The notes below the pieces were generated by a model. That model was not told where the DNA came from, searched no databases, and saw only the letters and a program-made list of their open reading frames with translations. Below are positions 24,485-32,150 of a stretch of 35,450 nucleotides of DNA, one piece after another; position 1 is the first letter of the stretch; each line of letters opens with the position of its first letter. The stretch covers positions 1 to 35,450 of the forward strand of contig JAFGEP010000093.1 in the NCBI GenBank assembly GCA_016931535.1. Reading direction: 5' to 3'. Position numbers and translations under genes: made by a program. The stretch comes from Bradymonadales bacterium. GTDB lineage: Bacteria; Myxococcota_A; Bradymonadia; JAFGEP01.

Positions 24485-25684
24485 TCAGGTGGCCTTGAGA
24501 AGCTCAACCGCCTTTTCGATTCCGGCCAGGGTGAGATCGACCATGGGGAAGATCTCGCGGATCATCTCGATGGTGTAGGCCCCGTCCGTCCAGTCCCAGC
24601 GGGAGGACAGGATGGGGTTGATCCAGACGCTCTTGGAGAAGCGGGTGGCCAGCTCTCTGAGGCAATCGATCCCCGTTCGACGCTGTCTCGTCGTCCAATC
24701 CAGGGCGCCGCGGGTCTGGAAAAGCTCGAAAGGCGCCATGGAGGCGTCCCCCACGACGATCAGCCGCGTGTCTGGCTCGGCGCGCAGGATCTCATCGAGG
24801 TCTACCGGTTTCTGAGTCCGCCGCGGGTCTTCCCACACCCGATCATAGATACAGTTGTGAAAGAAAAAGGTGCGCAGCTTCCGGAAGGTATCCCGGGCAT
24901 TGGTGAACAGCGCCTGGGTTCGCCCGATGTAGGGGGTCATCGACCACCCGCCGTTGTCGATGAAGAGGAACACGCTCAGCTTGTCTTTGAGACGCCGCTT
25001 GAAGACCAGCTCGATCTCGCCTCCCTGTCGCACGGTCCGTTCAATGGTCCCATCCAGGTCGAGCTGGTCGGCCGGTCCCACGGGGGCCAGGTGACGGAGG
25101 CTTTTCAAGGCCTCCCCCAGTTGCTGCGCCGTCAGCGGGGTCTGGTCGGAGTAGTCGATGTAGCGCCGGTCCATTGCCACCGCGATGGCGCTGCGGTTGC
25201 GCCCCATGCCGCCGACTCGCATCCCTTGTGGATGGATCCCGCCATGTCCCACGGGGCTCGTCCCTCCGGTTCCGATCCAGTAGCTGCCGCCCCGGTGCTC
25301 CTGGGTCTGCTCCTTCAGCCGGTCCAAAAAGTACTGGACCAGTTGCTCTCGGGTCATGTTTTCCAGGGAAGCCCGCTCCTGCTGAGCCAGCTGTTCCAGG
25401 AAGTCAGGATCTCGCAGCCATTGCTCGAGCAGCCTTTCCAGCTCCTCTTCCAGGGCGAGCGTCGTCCCCTGGTCCATCTCCTTTCCTGCGAAGTAGGCGG
25501 CGAACACCTGGTCGTAGAGGTCGAAGTACCGTTCCTGTTTGATCAGCAAGGCCCGGGCGATGGCGTAGAGGTCATCCAGGCTGGTGATCAGACCAACCGC
25601 CAGCGCCTTGTGAAGCCGTAAAAAGGCGGTGGGGGTGACCGGAACCCCGCTGGCCCGCATCTGGTAGAAGAACCCCTCGAACAC
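24485..25684 (-). CDS. VWA-domain protein, CoxE-like
   Basis: A 399-residue cytoplasmic protein that pairs with the MoxR ATPase upstream (11-bp gap). Residues 1-130 are helical with an acidic segment. A glycine-rich loop at 137-160 (IGTGGTSPVGHGGIHPQG) precedes the von Willebrand A domain at about 236-399. The metal site reads DNGGWS (243-248) instead of the usual D-x-S-x-S. I recall this altered form together with the glycine-rich loop as normal in this CoxE-like subfamily. Further markers are TFFFHNCIYDRVWEDP and RLIVVGDASMAPFEL. MoxR/VWA pairs generally act in protein activation or metal-cofactor insertion. No obvious client enzyme is encoded next to it. Confidence 0.88.
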   Translation of the reverse strand: MFEGFFYQMRASGVPVTPTAFLRLHKALAVGLITSLDDLYAIARALLIKQERYFDLYDQVFAAYFAGKEMDQGTTLALEEELERLLEQWLRDPDFLEQLAQQERASLENMTREQLVQYFLDRLKEQTQEHRGGSYWIGTGGTSPVGHGGIHPQGMRVGGMGRNRSAIAVAMDRRYIDYSDQTPLTAQQLGEALKSLRHLAPVGPADQLDLDGTIERTVRQGGEIELVFKRRLKDKLSVFLFIDNGGWSMTPYIGRTQALFTNARDTFRKLRTFFFHNCIYDRVWEDPRRTQKPVDLDEILRAEPDTRLIVVGDASMAPFELFQTRGALDWTTRQRRTGIDCLRELATRFSKSVWINPILSSRWDWTDGAYTIEMIREIFPMVDLTLAGIEKAVELLKAT

Positions 25685-25695
25685 CCGGGACTCCC

Positions 25696-26559
25696 TCAGG
25701 CGACCAGCTGTTTCGTGTGCCGCTTGGCCCGCATCAGGTCATCCGATTTCTTGAACAGCAGGCCCAACAGCGGAATCGTCCGTTCGTCGGCCAGCTGCTC
25801 CGGGTCGAACCCCGGTTCGGAGATCAACGCCCGGATCCAGTGCAACAGCTCCCTGGTGGCCGGCTTCTTGTCCACGCCGTCGATGGCGCGAAAGCGGTAG
25901 AACACCTCGACCGCCCTCCGCAGCAGCTGCTGGGAGAGGTCCGGGAAATGCGCCTGGACGATGCGTTCCATGAACTGGCGCGATGGAAAGGCGATGTGGT
26001 GGAACAGGCAGCGCCCCAGAAAAGGATCGGAGAGATCCCGCTTGGCATTGCTGGTGATGATCACGATCGGCCGATGTTGGGCCATGACCGTTCGGTCCAC
26101 CTCGATGAGGTCGAAGCTCATCTGGTCCAGGACGTCCAGCAGGTCATCCTGGAAATCGCTATCCGCCTTGTCGATCTCGTCGATCAACAGCACGGTCCGC
26201 TGTTCGCTGGTGAAGGCCTGGCCGATCTTTCCCATGCGGATGTACTGGTTGATGTCCGACACGTCGCGGCCGCTATCGCCGAATCGGCTGTCGTTCAGCC
26301 GGGTCAAGGTGTCGTAGTGGTACAGGGCATCCACCGCCTTCATGCTGCTCTTGACGTTGAGCTGGATCAGCGGCAGCTCGAGGTTATCGGCGATGGCCTG
26401 CGCCAGAAGGGTCTTGCCGGTTCCCGGCTCGCCCTTGATCAGCAGGGGGAGCTCCAGGCGTATGGCCGCATTGACCACGCGCGCCAGCTCTGGGTCCAGG
26501 ATGTAGCTCATTGTACCGGTGAACTGGGGTGAGCAATCGGTCGTCATCTCGGGTTCCAC
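25696..26559 (-). CDS. MoxR-family AAA+ ATPase
   Basis: A 287-residue AAA+ ATPase of the MoxR group (the CoxD-like partner of VWA proteins). Walker A GEPGTGKT at 43-50 and Walker B LLIDEIDKAD at 124-133 are intact, and sensor-1 lies in IVIITSNAKRDL. The arginine of the C-terminal lid region occurs near CLFHHIAFPSRQF. The start is uncertain: GTG at 26559 or ATG at 26547 are both in frame, and neither has a strong ribosome site. The stop is followed 11 bp later by the VWA start, so translation is likely coupled. Substrate remodelling is expected to be ATP-driven and cytoplasmic. Confidence 0.9.
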   Translation of the reverse strand: MEPEMTTDCSPQFTGTMSYILDPELARVVNAAIRLELPLLIKGEPGTGKTLLAQAIADNLELPLIQLNVKSSMKAVDALYHYDTLTRLNDSRFGDSGRDVSDINQYIRMGKIGQAFTSEQRTVLLIDEIDKADSDFQDDLLDVLDQMSFDLIEVDRTVMAQHRPIVIITSNAKRDLSDPFLGRCLFHHIAFPSRQFMERIVQAHFPDLSQQLLRRAVEVFYRFRAIDGVDKKPATRELLHWIRALISEPGFDPEQLADERTIPLLGLLFKKSDDLMRAKRHTKQLVA

Positions 26560-26764
26560 GATGGTTTCTGTGCCTGCCGGTCAGGTCTACGGGTGGCGAT
26601 GCAATACACCCCGATGGCTGTCATGGGGTATTTTCGGCCTCAACCGGCCGAGATCACCGCCACAGTACCGACCTTGAGGGAGGCCCCCGGGCGGATCTTC
26701 CTCAGAAATGAGCCTAGTGATTGGAGGCGGTGCACACAAGGCTTTTCTTTGCCATCCCTTCCGG

Positions 26765-26794
26765 TTGACGCGTCTGTCGAGCAAACGGTACCCT
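26765..26794 (+). promoter_or_regulatory. Candidate promoter for the TPR gene
   Basis: TTGACG (26765-26770) and TACCCT (26789-26794) are 18 bp apart, about 35 bp before the mini-leader at 26831. The layout is like that upstream of the calpain gene (TTGACG, 17 bp, TACCTT). Confidence 0.38.
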
Positions 26795-26830
26795 ACTGGC
26801 GGCCCGGCGAGTGACACCGGGGAGTGTTCT

Positions 26831-26848
26831 ATGCTGGTAACCCGATGA
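26831..26848 (+). CDS. Five-codon leader (MLVTR) overlapping the TPR start
   Basis: ATG at 26831 has an ideal ribosome site (GGGGAG, 6 nt upstream) and encodes MLVTR before a TGA at 26846-26848. That stop overlaps the ATG of the TPR protein (26845) as ATGA. It would allow termination-reinitiation coupling. It could also be chance. Confidence 0.4.
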   Translation: MLVTR

Positions 26849-27996
26849 GAGACGACTATCGACTGTCAAGGCTGCGGCAGAAAGCCTGGTCGTTGCTGAG
26901 CTCGGGAGAGCACGAGCTGGCTTTGGTCACCTTCGACGAGATCATCGCGACCGATCCGGCCGACCCCACCCTGTGTCAGGAGAAAGGGGTGGCGCTCTAC
27001 CGCCTGGAACGGTTCGAGCAGGCCCTGGCCTGCTTCGAGGGGATCATCGCCCGCCAGCCGAGCAACATCACCGCCTGGAACAACCAGGCCAAGACCTTGT
27101 GCTGCTTGAAAAGGGAGCGGGATGCACTCGAGTCCTACAAGCAGATCTTCCGCATCGACCCCGATCACGTACCCACCTGGTTCAACTGCGGTCTGCTCAT
27201 GGCCCGCACCGGTCGCTACGAAAAGGCCCTGAGTTGCTTTGACGAGGTCGTCCGACTCAAGCCGGCCGACCAGGATGCCTGGCATCAGAAGGCGGTGGTC
27301 CTGTGGAAGATGAAGCAGCTCGACGAGGCGCTCAAGCAGCTGGCACAGGCGCTGAAGCTGCTGCCCGAGTTCTATGCCGCCCTCAGGGACCGGGGACGGA
27401 TCCAGCGCGAGATGGGCTCGGACGACGAGGCCATCTACAGCTTCGAGAAGGCGCTGAAGGTCAAACCGAACGCCACCGAAACCGAGATCGACCTGGGCAA
27501 TGCCCTGCTCGACACCGGCCGAGCAGAGCGGGCCTTGAACCTCTTCGACGCCATCATCGCCCGCGACAAGGACTGCGCCGACGCCTGGGATGGCAAGGGC
27601 CGCGCCCTGGAACAGCTCAACGAGCCCGACCGGGGAGCGTTGAACCGGGGAACGGCCTCCATGATCCGCAAAGAGCACGAGGAGGCCCTCCGGTTCATCG
27701 ACCAGGCCATCGCTCTCAACAAGCGGTATAGCGAGGCCTGGTCCAACAAGGGGGTGGTGCTCAACCGCATGGGCCGATACGAGGACGCCCTGGACTGCTA
27801 CGCCAAGGCGCTCGAGATCCAGCCCGACGCCGTGGTCGTCATGCACAATATGGCCACCATCCTCTACCACAAGCTGGATCGCAAGACCGAGGGGCTGCGC
27901 TACTTCAAGAAAACCATCCGCTACGAACCGAAGCGCTGGTTCGACCTGCCCAGCGAGATCCGGACCGCGGTGGACGAGCTGCCAAACGGCGAGTAG
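26845..27996 (+). CDS. Tetratricopeptide-repeat protein
   Basis: A 383-residue cytoplasmic protein of ten TPR-type units with 34-residue spacing (for example AWNNQAKTLCCLKRERDALE, WFNCGLLMARTGRYEKALSC and AWSNKGVVLNRMGRYEDALD). The eighth unit is longer and irregular (EQLNEPDRGALNRGTASMIR), as if two repeats were joined. No other domain is seen. TPR arrays serve as protein-binding scaffolds. The ATG at 26845 lacks its own strong ribosome site; the better site serves the five-codon leader at 26831, whose stop overlaps this start. An in-frame GTG at 26824 is an alternative but has a Shine-Dalgarno-like run directly against it. It is divergent from the MoxR gene. Confidence 0.87.
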   Translation: MRDDYRLSRLRQKAWSLLSSGEHELALVTFDEIIATDPADPTLCQEKGVALYRLERFEQALACFEGIIARQPSNITAWNNQAKTLCCLKRERDALESYKQIFRIDPDHVPTWFNCGLLMARTGRYEKALSCFDEVVRLKPADQDAWHQKAVVLWKMKQLDEALKQLAQALKLLPEFYAALRDRGRIQREMGSDDEAIYSFEKALKVKPNATETEIDLGNALLDTGRAERALNLFDAIIARDKDCADAWDGKGRALEQLNEPDRGALNRGTASMIRKEHEEALRFIDQAIALNKRYSEAWSNKGVVLNRMGRYEDALDCYAKALEIQPDAVVVMHNMATILYHKLDRKTEGLRYFKKTIRYEPKRWFDLPSEIRTAVDELPNGE

Positions 27997-28210
27997 CCGA
28001 TTGACCGCCACCCGGGACAGCTCGTGGTACTTGAACACCAGGTAGTACAGGGAGAAGGCCACCGCCGCGACCCCGGCCAGGTACAGGGTGACGATCACCA
28101 GCTCCCCGGAGATCGCCGGAGGCGCAAGCGACCCGGCGATGGTGCACGATGGCGTTCACCGCCTGTTTCAGCCGGACCAGCCCGAATCTCAGGTGGGAGT
28201 GCGGGAAAAA
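27997..28210 (-). pseudogene. Remnant of a membrane-protein gene
   Basis: On the minus strand, FFPHSHLRFGLVRLKQAV at about 28139-28210 and, in another frame, LVIVTLYLAGVAAVAFSLYY (a clear membrane helix) with FKYHELSRVAVNRL at 27997-28131 look like two parts of one protein separated by a frameshift near 28135. No start or stop fits a complete gene. The piece ends exactly where the TPR stop begins. The family is not recognised. Confidence 0.3.
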
Positions 28211-28214
28211 ACGG

Positions 28215-29342
28215 TCAGAACGGCCAGTCGAACGCAAAGCCGCCGCTCTGACCGGCCGCCCATCCGGATCGGTCGACGTTTTCCTGGTCGGTCTGTCGGG
28301 CCTGCTCCGCTTGCGGCTCCTCTCCTCCCCCTGGGCCGACGAAGAAGAGCACGATCCCGGCGACAGCCACCGCTCCACCGCCAAACAGGAACACGTTGGC
28401 CAGGGTCGCGTAGGTCTCTCCCTTGTCGGCCAGGTCCTCGGCCTCCTCGTAGTTGGTGGAAGCGTCGAAATCCTCCTGGGTGGACTGGGTCATCACCCCG
28501 AAGGCGATGCCGGCTCCCAGCATGGCGATTCCCGTACCCAGGGTCACCGAGGGGAGGACCATGTTTCGACCGCCGGGGGGCTCGCTGACGTAGTCGGAGA
28601 GCAAGCCCGGGGTGATGTTCTCTTGCGTGAATCGCCCTGCAACCAGGGTGATCTGGCGAGTTGCCACCTGGCACTCGGGGCAGGTGGCGGTGATGGTGTG
28701 GGGGCCGGGGGTCAGCCCATAGCTGACGACCGGTGTCTGCCCCAGCGGGGTGTCATCCACCGAGAACTGCACGTCGTCGCGATCGGCCACCAGCTCCAGG
28801 ATGGCCTGGTTGCCGACCAGGGCGTGCAACTCATGGCTGGTTCGGATCCGCTGCTCCTCGGTGCTGAAGGGGAAGCTCCGGCTCAACAGGATCTCGCCCA
28901 GGATGGCATCGAAGTAGGTCACTTCGGTGTTGTACACCCCGTCAGCCTCGGTGACGACGGCGAACAGCAGTCGATCCGCCTCCAACGAGAAGGTCAGGTC
29001 CACCAGGAACATCGGGTTGACCTCATCGTAGGCCAGTAGCTCGAGGGCATCGACTACGGTCATTTCGAGGTGCTCGATCAGAGCCAAATCCGGATTGACA
29101 TTGACGACATCGACCAGGAGCTCGGACAGCTGATCGTGCAACCCTTCTGGCCCGGCGCCACTGACCCCCAGTACGATGGTATCTTCGGCCCAGGCGAGGC
29201 CCGACAGGCCAACCAGCAGCCCTGCGATCAGAAGGCCGGCCACCAGGTTGCGGGTGCATGACGATCGTCGCGTGGGCAGGGACGCCGCGCGGTTCGGTGG
29301 GATGGGTCGGTTCCTGTGCATTGTTCTGGTCATCTCGGCCAT
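28215..29342 (-). CDS. PEGA-domain envelope protein with two C-terminal membrane helices
   Basis: A 375-residue exported protein. The start is ATG at 29342, with AGGTGA 6 nt upstream. A long basic leader precedes a hydrophobic core and a cleavage site near AWA (52). Residues 54-185 are a mixed domain (DTIVLGVSGAGPEGLHDQLS) of unknown role. A PEGA domain lies at about 187-240 (VQFSVDDTPLGQTP, then LTPGPHTITATC). Two membrane helices follow at about 264-284 and 314-336, and the tail is short and Gln/Gly-rich. This design is frequent in Myxococcota-type genomes. It may bind wall or surface polymers; function not established. The minus-strand methyltransferase lies upstream by 141 bp. Confidence 0.82.
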   Translation of the reverse strand: MAEMTRTMHRNRPIPPNRAASLPTRRSSCTRNLVAGLLIAGLLVGLSGLAWAEDTIVLGVSGAGPEGLHDQLSELLVDVVNVNPDLALIEHLEMTVVDALELLAYDEVNPMFLVDLTFSLEADRLLFAVVTEADGVYNTEVTYFDAILGEILLSRSFPFSTEEQRIRTSHELHALVGNQAILELVADRDDVQFSVDDTPLGQTPVVSYGLTPGPHTITATCPECQVATRQITLVAGRFTQENITPGLLSDYVSEPPGGRNMVLPSVTLGTGIAMLGAGIAFGVMTQSTQEDFDASTNYEEAEDLADKGETYATLANVFLFGGGAVAVAGIVLFFVGPGGGEEPQAEQARQTDQENVDRSGWAAGQSGGFAFDWPF

Positions 29343-29483
29343 ACCGCTCACCTGTAAGCTAATGGGTGGTTCCCAGAAAACCATGGCAGCATACCATCGA
29401 CTACGGGATTGGGCGAGAACTTGTCGACGGGGCTCAAACCGTGTGGTCGTCTGCTGCCAGCGGGGTGTCTGCAGAGCAGGCGT

Positions 29484-30584
29484 CTATCCATCTGCCCGGA
29501 TCGGCCGACCCACAAGCTCCTCTCCACTCACCAGGGCTCCAGCCTGCTCGAGCCTCTCCACGAAGGCCGCCATCTCCTCTGCGGGCAGGTGTGCTGCCTG
29601 TGCGATCTCCTCCCGGGGGCTGCGGGGGGTTGCGAACCGGGCCAGAAACGGGAGCAGGTCGAGGTTGCTGGTCTCGACGAAGCGATCCGAGCCGGGGGCG
29701 GAGATCCGGAGCAGACCGTTGAGGAAGGTCACATCGGTTCGAGGGGCGAGCATCAGCCGTTCGGACCGTTCCATCGAGCCCGGAAAGCCAAAGGAGAGGA
29801 CGGACTTGCCTGCCACCACGGCCACGTGATCCACCTCCTCGGGATCGTCCAAGATCCGGGTCAGGTTGTCGGCATCGAGACAGGCGATGATTCGAAACCC
29901 GGCCTTGGCCAGGGCTTGTTCCACCACCTGAATGGGATGGACCACCATGGAGATGCTGCCTCGAAAACGCCGATAGCAGTCCGGTTGCTGAGCCCTGAAC
30001 CCGTTGACGGAGATGACCACTCTTGCTGGGCTGCCTTCGATCCAGCTCCCCCGTTGGAGGTAGTAGAAGTCCTGGAACTTGTTCAGCGGCTCGTCCAGAC
30101 TCCACCCCTCCTCGATCGACTCTCGGATGGCCCGGGTGAACAGATCGAAGTAGAGGACCCCCTGGTCATCGAGATGGTCGTACGACCGCCGAAAGATGGC
30201 CTCCAGCGTGTCCATCTCCTCGAAATGGTTGAGGACGGCGTAGGTGGCGGTGACCACTCCGAAGTCCTGGTCCAGCTGGAACTCCCGGAGGTCTCCCTGG
30301 ACAAACCGGGCTCTGCCCATCTCCACAAAGCCGGCGTTTCGCCGAGAGGCCAGGGCGATCATGTCGGCCGAATGGTCGATGCCGAGCACCTCGCAATCCC
30401 CGAAGCCCAAAAGGTAGTTGACCAGGTCTCCCGATCCGCAGCCCAGGTCGAGGATGCGGCGATTGGCCAGCCGTACCGGAAGCTTGGAAAAAAGCCAGCG
30501 GATCTGAGGAGCGGCCTGGGCGGCGTATCCGGCCCAGGTGAGCTCGTAGAAATCGGCAAACTCTCCAGAATAGTCGATCGACAT
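29484..30584 (-). CDS. SAM-dependent methyltransferase with extra C-terminal domain
   Basis: A 366-residue class I methyltransferase. The start is ATG at 30584, set by AAGGAG 8 nt upstream. The Rossmann fold (about 35-245) shows motif I LDLGCGSGDL (45-54), the acidic end of strand 2 in LGIDHS and FVQGDLREFQL. Residues about 245-366 are an added region. Its last part (LPFLARFATPRSPREEIAQA, then VERLEQAGALVS) looks like a winged-helix module seen at the end of some modification enzymes. The substrate is unknown; small molecules or peptides are possible. It has 93 bp to the lipoprotein gene upstream, in which TATACC on the minus strand could be a -10. Confidence 0.85.
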   Translation of the reverse strand: MSIDYSGEFADFYELTWAGYAAQAAPQIRWLFSKLPVRLANRRILDLGCGSGDLVNYLLGFGDCEVLGIDHSADMIALASRRNAGFVEMGRARFVQGDLREFQLDQDFGVVTATYAVLNHFEEMDTLEAIFRRSYDHLDDQGVLYFDLFTRAIRESIEEGWSLDEPLNKFQDFYYLQRGSWIEGSPARVVISVNGFRAQQPDCYRRFRGSISMVVHPIQVVEQALAKAGFRIIACLDADNLTRILDDPEEVDHVAVVAGKSVLSFGFPGSMERSERLMLAPRTDVTFLNGLLRISAPGSDRFVETSNLDLLPFLARFATPRSPREEIAQAAHLPAEEMAAFVERLEQAGALVSGEELVGRPIRADG

Positions 30585-30677
30585 GACCACGGCTCCTTGC
30601 GGTGCGCAGACCGCGTTACCCACACGTTTGCGGCGGGTATAACAGGATCGGGTCAGGGAGGGATAGGAAAAGACGGG

Positions 30678-31889
30678 TCAATCGGGCTCGACCAGGTAGC
30701 CGAGGTCTGTCGTGCCGCTTGCGTAGTTGGCGTTGATGTTCTGGATAACCCCCAGGTAGTCGAAGGCTGGGGCGCTGCAGATGGTCGTGATGGAGTAGGT
30801 GGCGAACAGCAGGATGTCGTCGACCGGTTTTGGGCTCAAAAATGGGGTCACCCCATCCTGGTAGATCATGTCGCCCAGAAGGACAGCGGTTCCGCTGAAG
30901 TCAGCATAGAGCGCGTCGATGGTGACGTTGAGGATCAATGCCGCGATCTCCCCCGCCAGCTCACCGCCTGGGGTAAACAGAGGATCAACACAGGTCTGCG
31001 TTGCCTCATCCCACGCTCCTCCTTCGTCGTCGCAGGGATCCCCACCAGACTCCACGTCATAGTACAGGCCGCCGATGTCGCCCGTCGCCAACAGCAGGTA
31101 CTCTCGTACCGCGGCGGCGGAGGTGAACCGGACCATGGGGCCACAGCCGGTTTCCCCCAAGACCAGGGAAAATCCGTCGTCATAGTAGCTGTCGAGCCAA
31201 TCAGCCGCTGGTCCCTCCACATCCGCCCACTGAGCCCGAGTGTAGGTGACCCATTCCGGTCCCGGTTCTCCTGGTGGTTCCTGGCAGGCCTGGACCGGGT
31301 AATCGAAGACCGCAACATGGCTGTGGCCACTGACGGAGTAGCCGGTCGCCCAGGCGGAATCCCTGTGGCGTCGGTGGCGGTGGTGGCCGTGATGGTGGTG
31401 GTCGTCCCTGTCGAACGAGACCACAGCCGCATGGGCGGCTATCACCAACAGATCGCCAGCCACTGCGCCCGGCCCGTCGGCCGCCACGCTGTCGAGGGGA
31501 ACGACATAGGTGAAGGAATCGACGGGGGGACGGTGGTGCGTCCGGTAGGGGAAATGGCCCACGCGGGGGTGACCGGCGCGATTGAGGGGCAGGTCGGCCA
31601 CCTCAACGGCCAACGCCAGGTGAGTCTCCTCCAGGCCCCATCCCGGTTGCATGGAGTACTCCACGTAGAGGTTGACCTCATCGTTGGTGGCGATCACCTC
31701 TCCCACGACCGAATGGCGACGTGCCACCAGGTCAACACTGGTGGCCTTGCCACACAGGGTGACTTCTGGGGTCTCTTCCAGGGTCGATGCCTGTCTGGAG
31801 GAGTCCAGGATGTCTGGCTCGAGTCCGCAGGAAAGCAGCCCGACCAGACCGGCTGCGACAAGGAGCGCAAGGGGTTTGGTGGTGTACAT
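30678..31889 (-). CDS. Lipoprotein with a His-rich cluster
   Basis: A 403-residue lipoprotein. The start is ATG at 31889, set by GGAGGG 4 nt upstream. Residues 1-21 end in GLLSC, the lipobox. A beta-rich domain at about 45-155 (VVGEVIATNDEVNLYVEYSM, then GWGLEETHLALAVE) matches a secreted-protein pattern I recall from other bacteria. Residues 160-177 are RDDHHHHGHHRHRRHRDS, containing eight histidines, a likely metal-binding stretch. The remainder has cysteines at intervals and Trp/Tyr-rich segments and is not recognised. It lies downstream of folC across a 229-bp gap containing the 72-bp tandem repeat. Confidence 0.75.
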   Translation of the reverse strand: MYTTKPLALLVAAGLVGLLSCGLEPDILDSSRQASTLEETPEVTLCGKATSVDLVARRHSVVGEVIATNDEVNLYVEYSMQPGWGLEETHLALAVEVADLPLNRAGHPRVGHFPYRTHHRPPVDSFTYVVPLDSVAADGPGAVAGDLLVIAAHAAVVSFDRDDHHHHGHHRHRRHRDSAWATGYSVSGHSHVAVFDYPVQACQEPPGEPGPEWVTYTRAQWADVEGPAADWLDSYYDDGFSLVLGETGCGPMVRFTSAAAVREYLLLATGDIGGLYYDVESGGDPCDDEGGAWDEATQTCVDPLFTPGGELAGEIAALILNVTIDALYADFSGTAVLLGDMIYQDGVTPFLSPKPVDDILLFATYSITTICSAPAFDYLGVIQNINANYASGTTDLGYLVEPD

Positions 31890-31998
31890 GTAACCCTCCA
31901 ACCGAAGGTTGCGGGACCGGCTTCGATTCAGGCCATCGGCAGGGGGAAGCAAAGTTCAAAAAAAAAGTGAAAAACTATGGGGGTCGACACGGAAGCCT

Positions 31999-32150
31999 CT
32001 CAGCCGGGCGAGAGGTCGCGCTCAAAAAACCAGGTGCCGGGTAGATTCAACCTGCCTCGGTCTCCGTGGGCTCAGCCGGGCGAGAGGTCGCGCTCAAAAA
32101 ACCAGGTGCCGGGTAGATTCAACCTGCCTCGGTCTCCGTGGGCTCAGCCG
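31999..32150. repeat. Perfect 72-bp tandem duplication plus partial third copy
   Basis: Positions 31999-32070 and 32071-32142 are identical over all 72 bases. A third copy begins at 32143 and matches for 8 bases (CTCAGCCG), the likely slippage junction. The second copy holds the last eight codons and stop of folC; the first copy repeats that end in frame downstream of the stop. Being perfect, it is either very recent or an assembly artefact. Confidence 0.95.

Noticed and set aside
28195..28215. T-run just downstream of the PEGA gene on the minus strand
   Set aside because: The sequence before it forms direct, not inverted, repeats, so no terminator hairpin is supported.
29409..31970. An 853-codon plus-strand frame opposite the methyltransferase and lipoprotein genes
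   Set aside because: Both minus-strand genes show clear motifs, starts with ribosome sites and a signal peptide. The plus frame shows none and spans two genes.
31945..31975. A-rich run upstream of the His-rich lipoprotein
   Set aside because: It could be a promoter-proximal element, but no -10/-35 pair or hairpin could be assigned.
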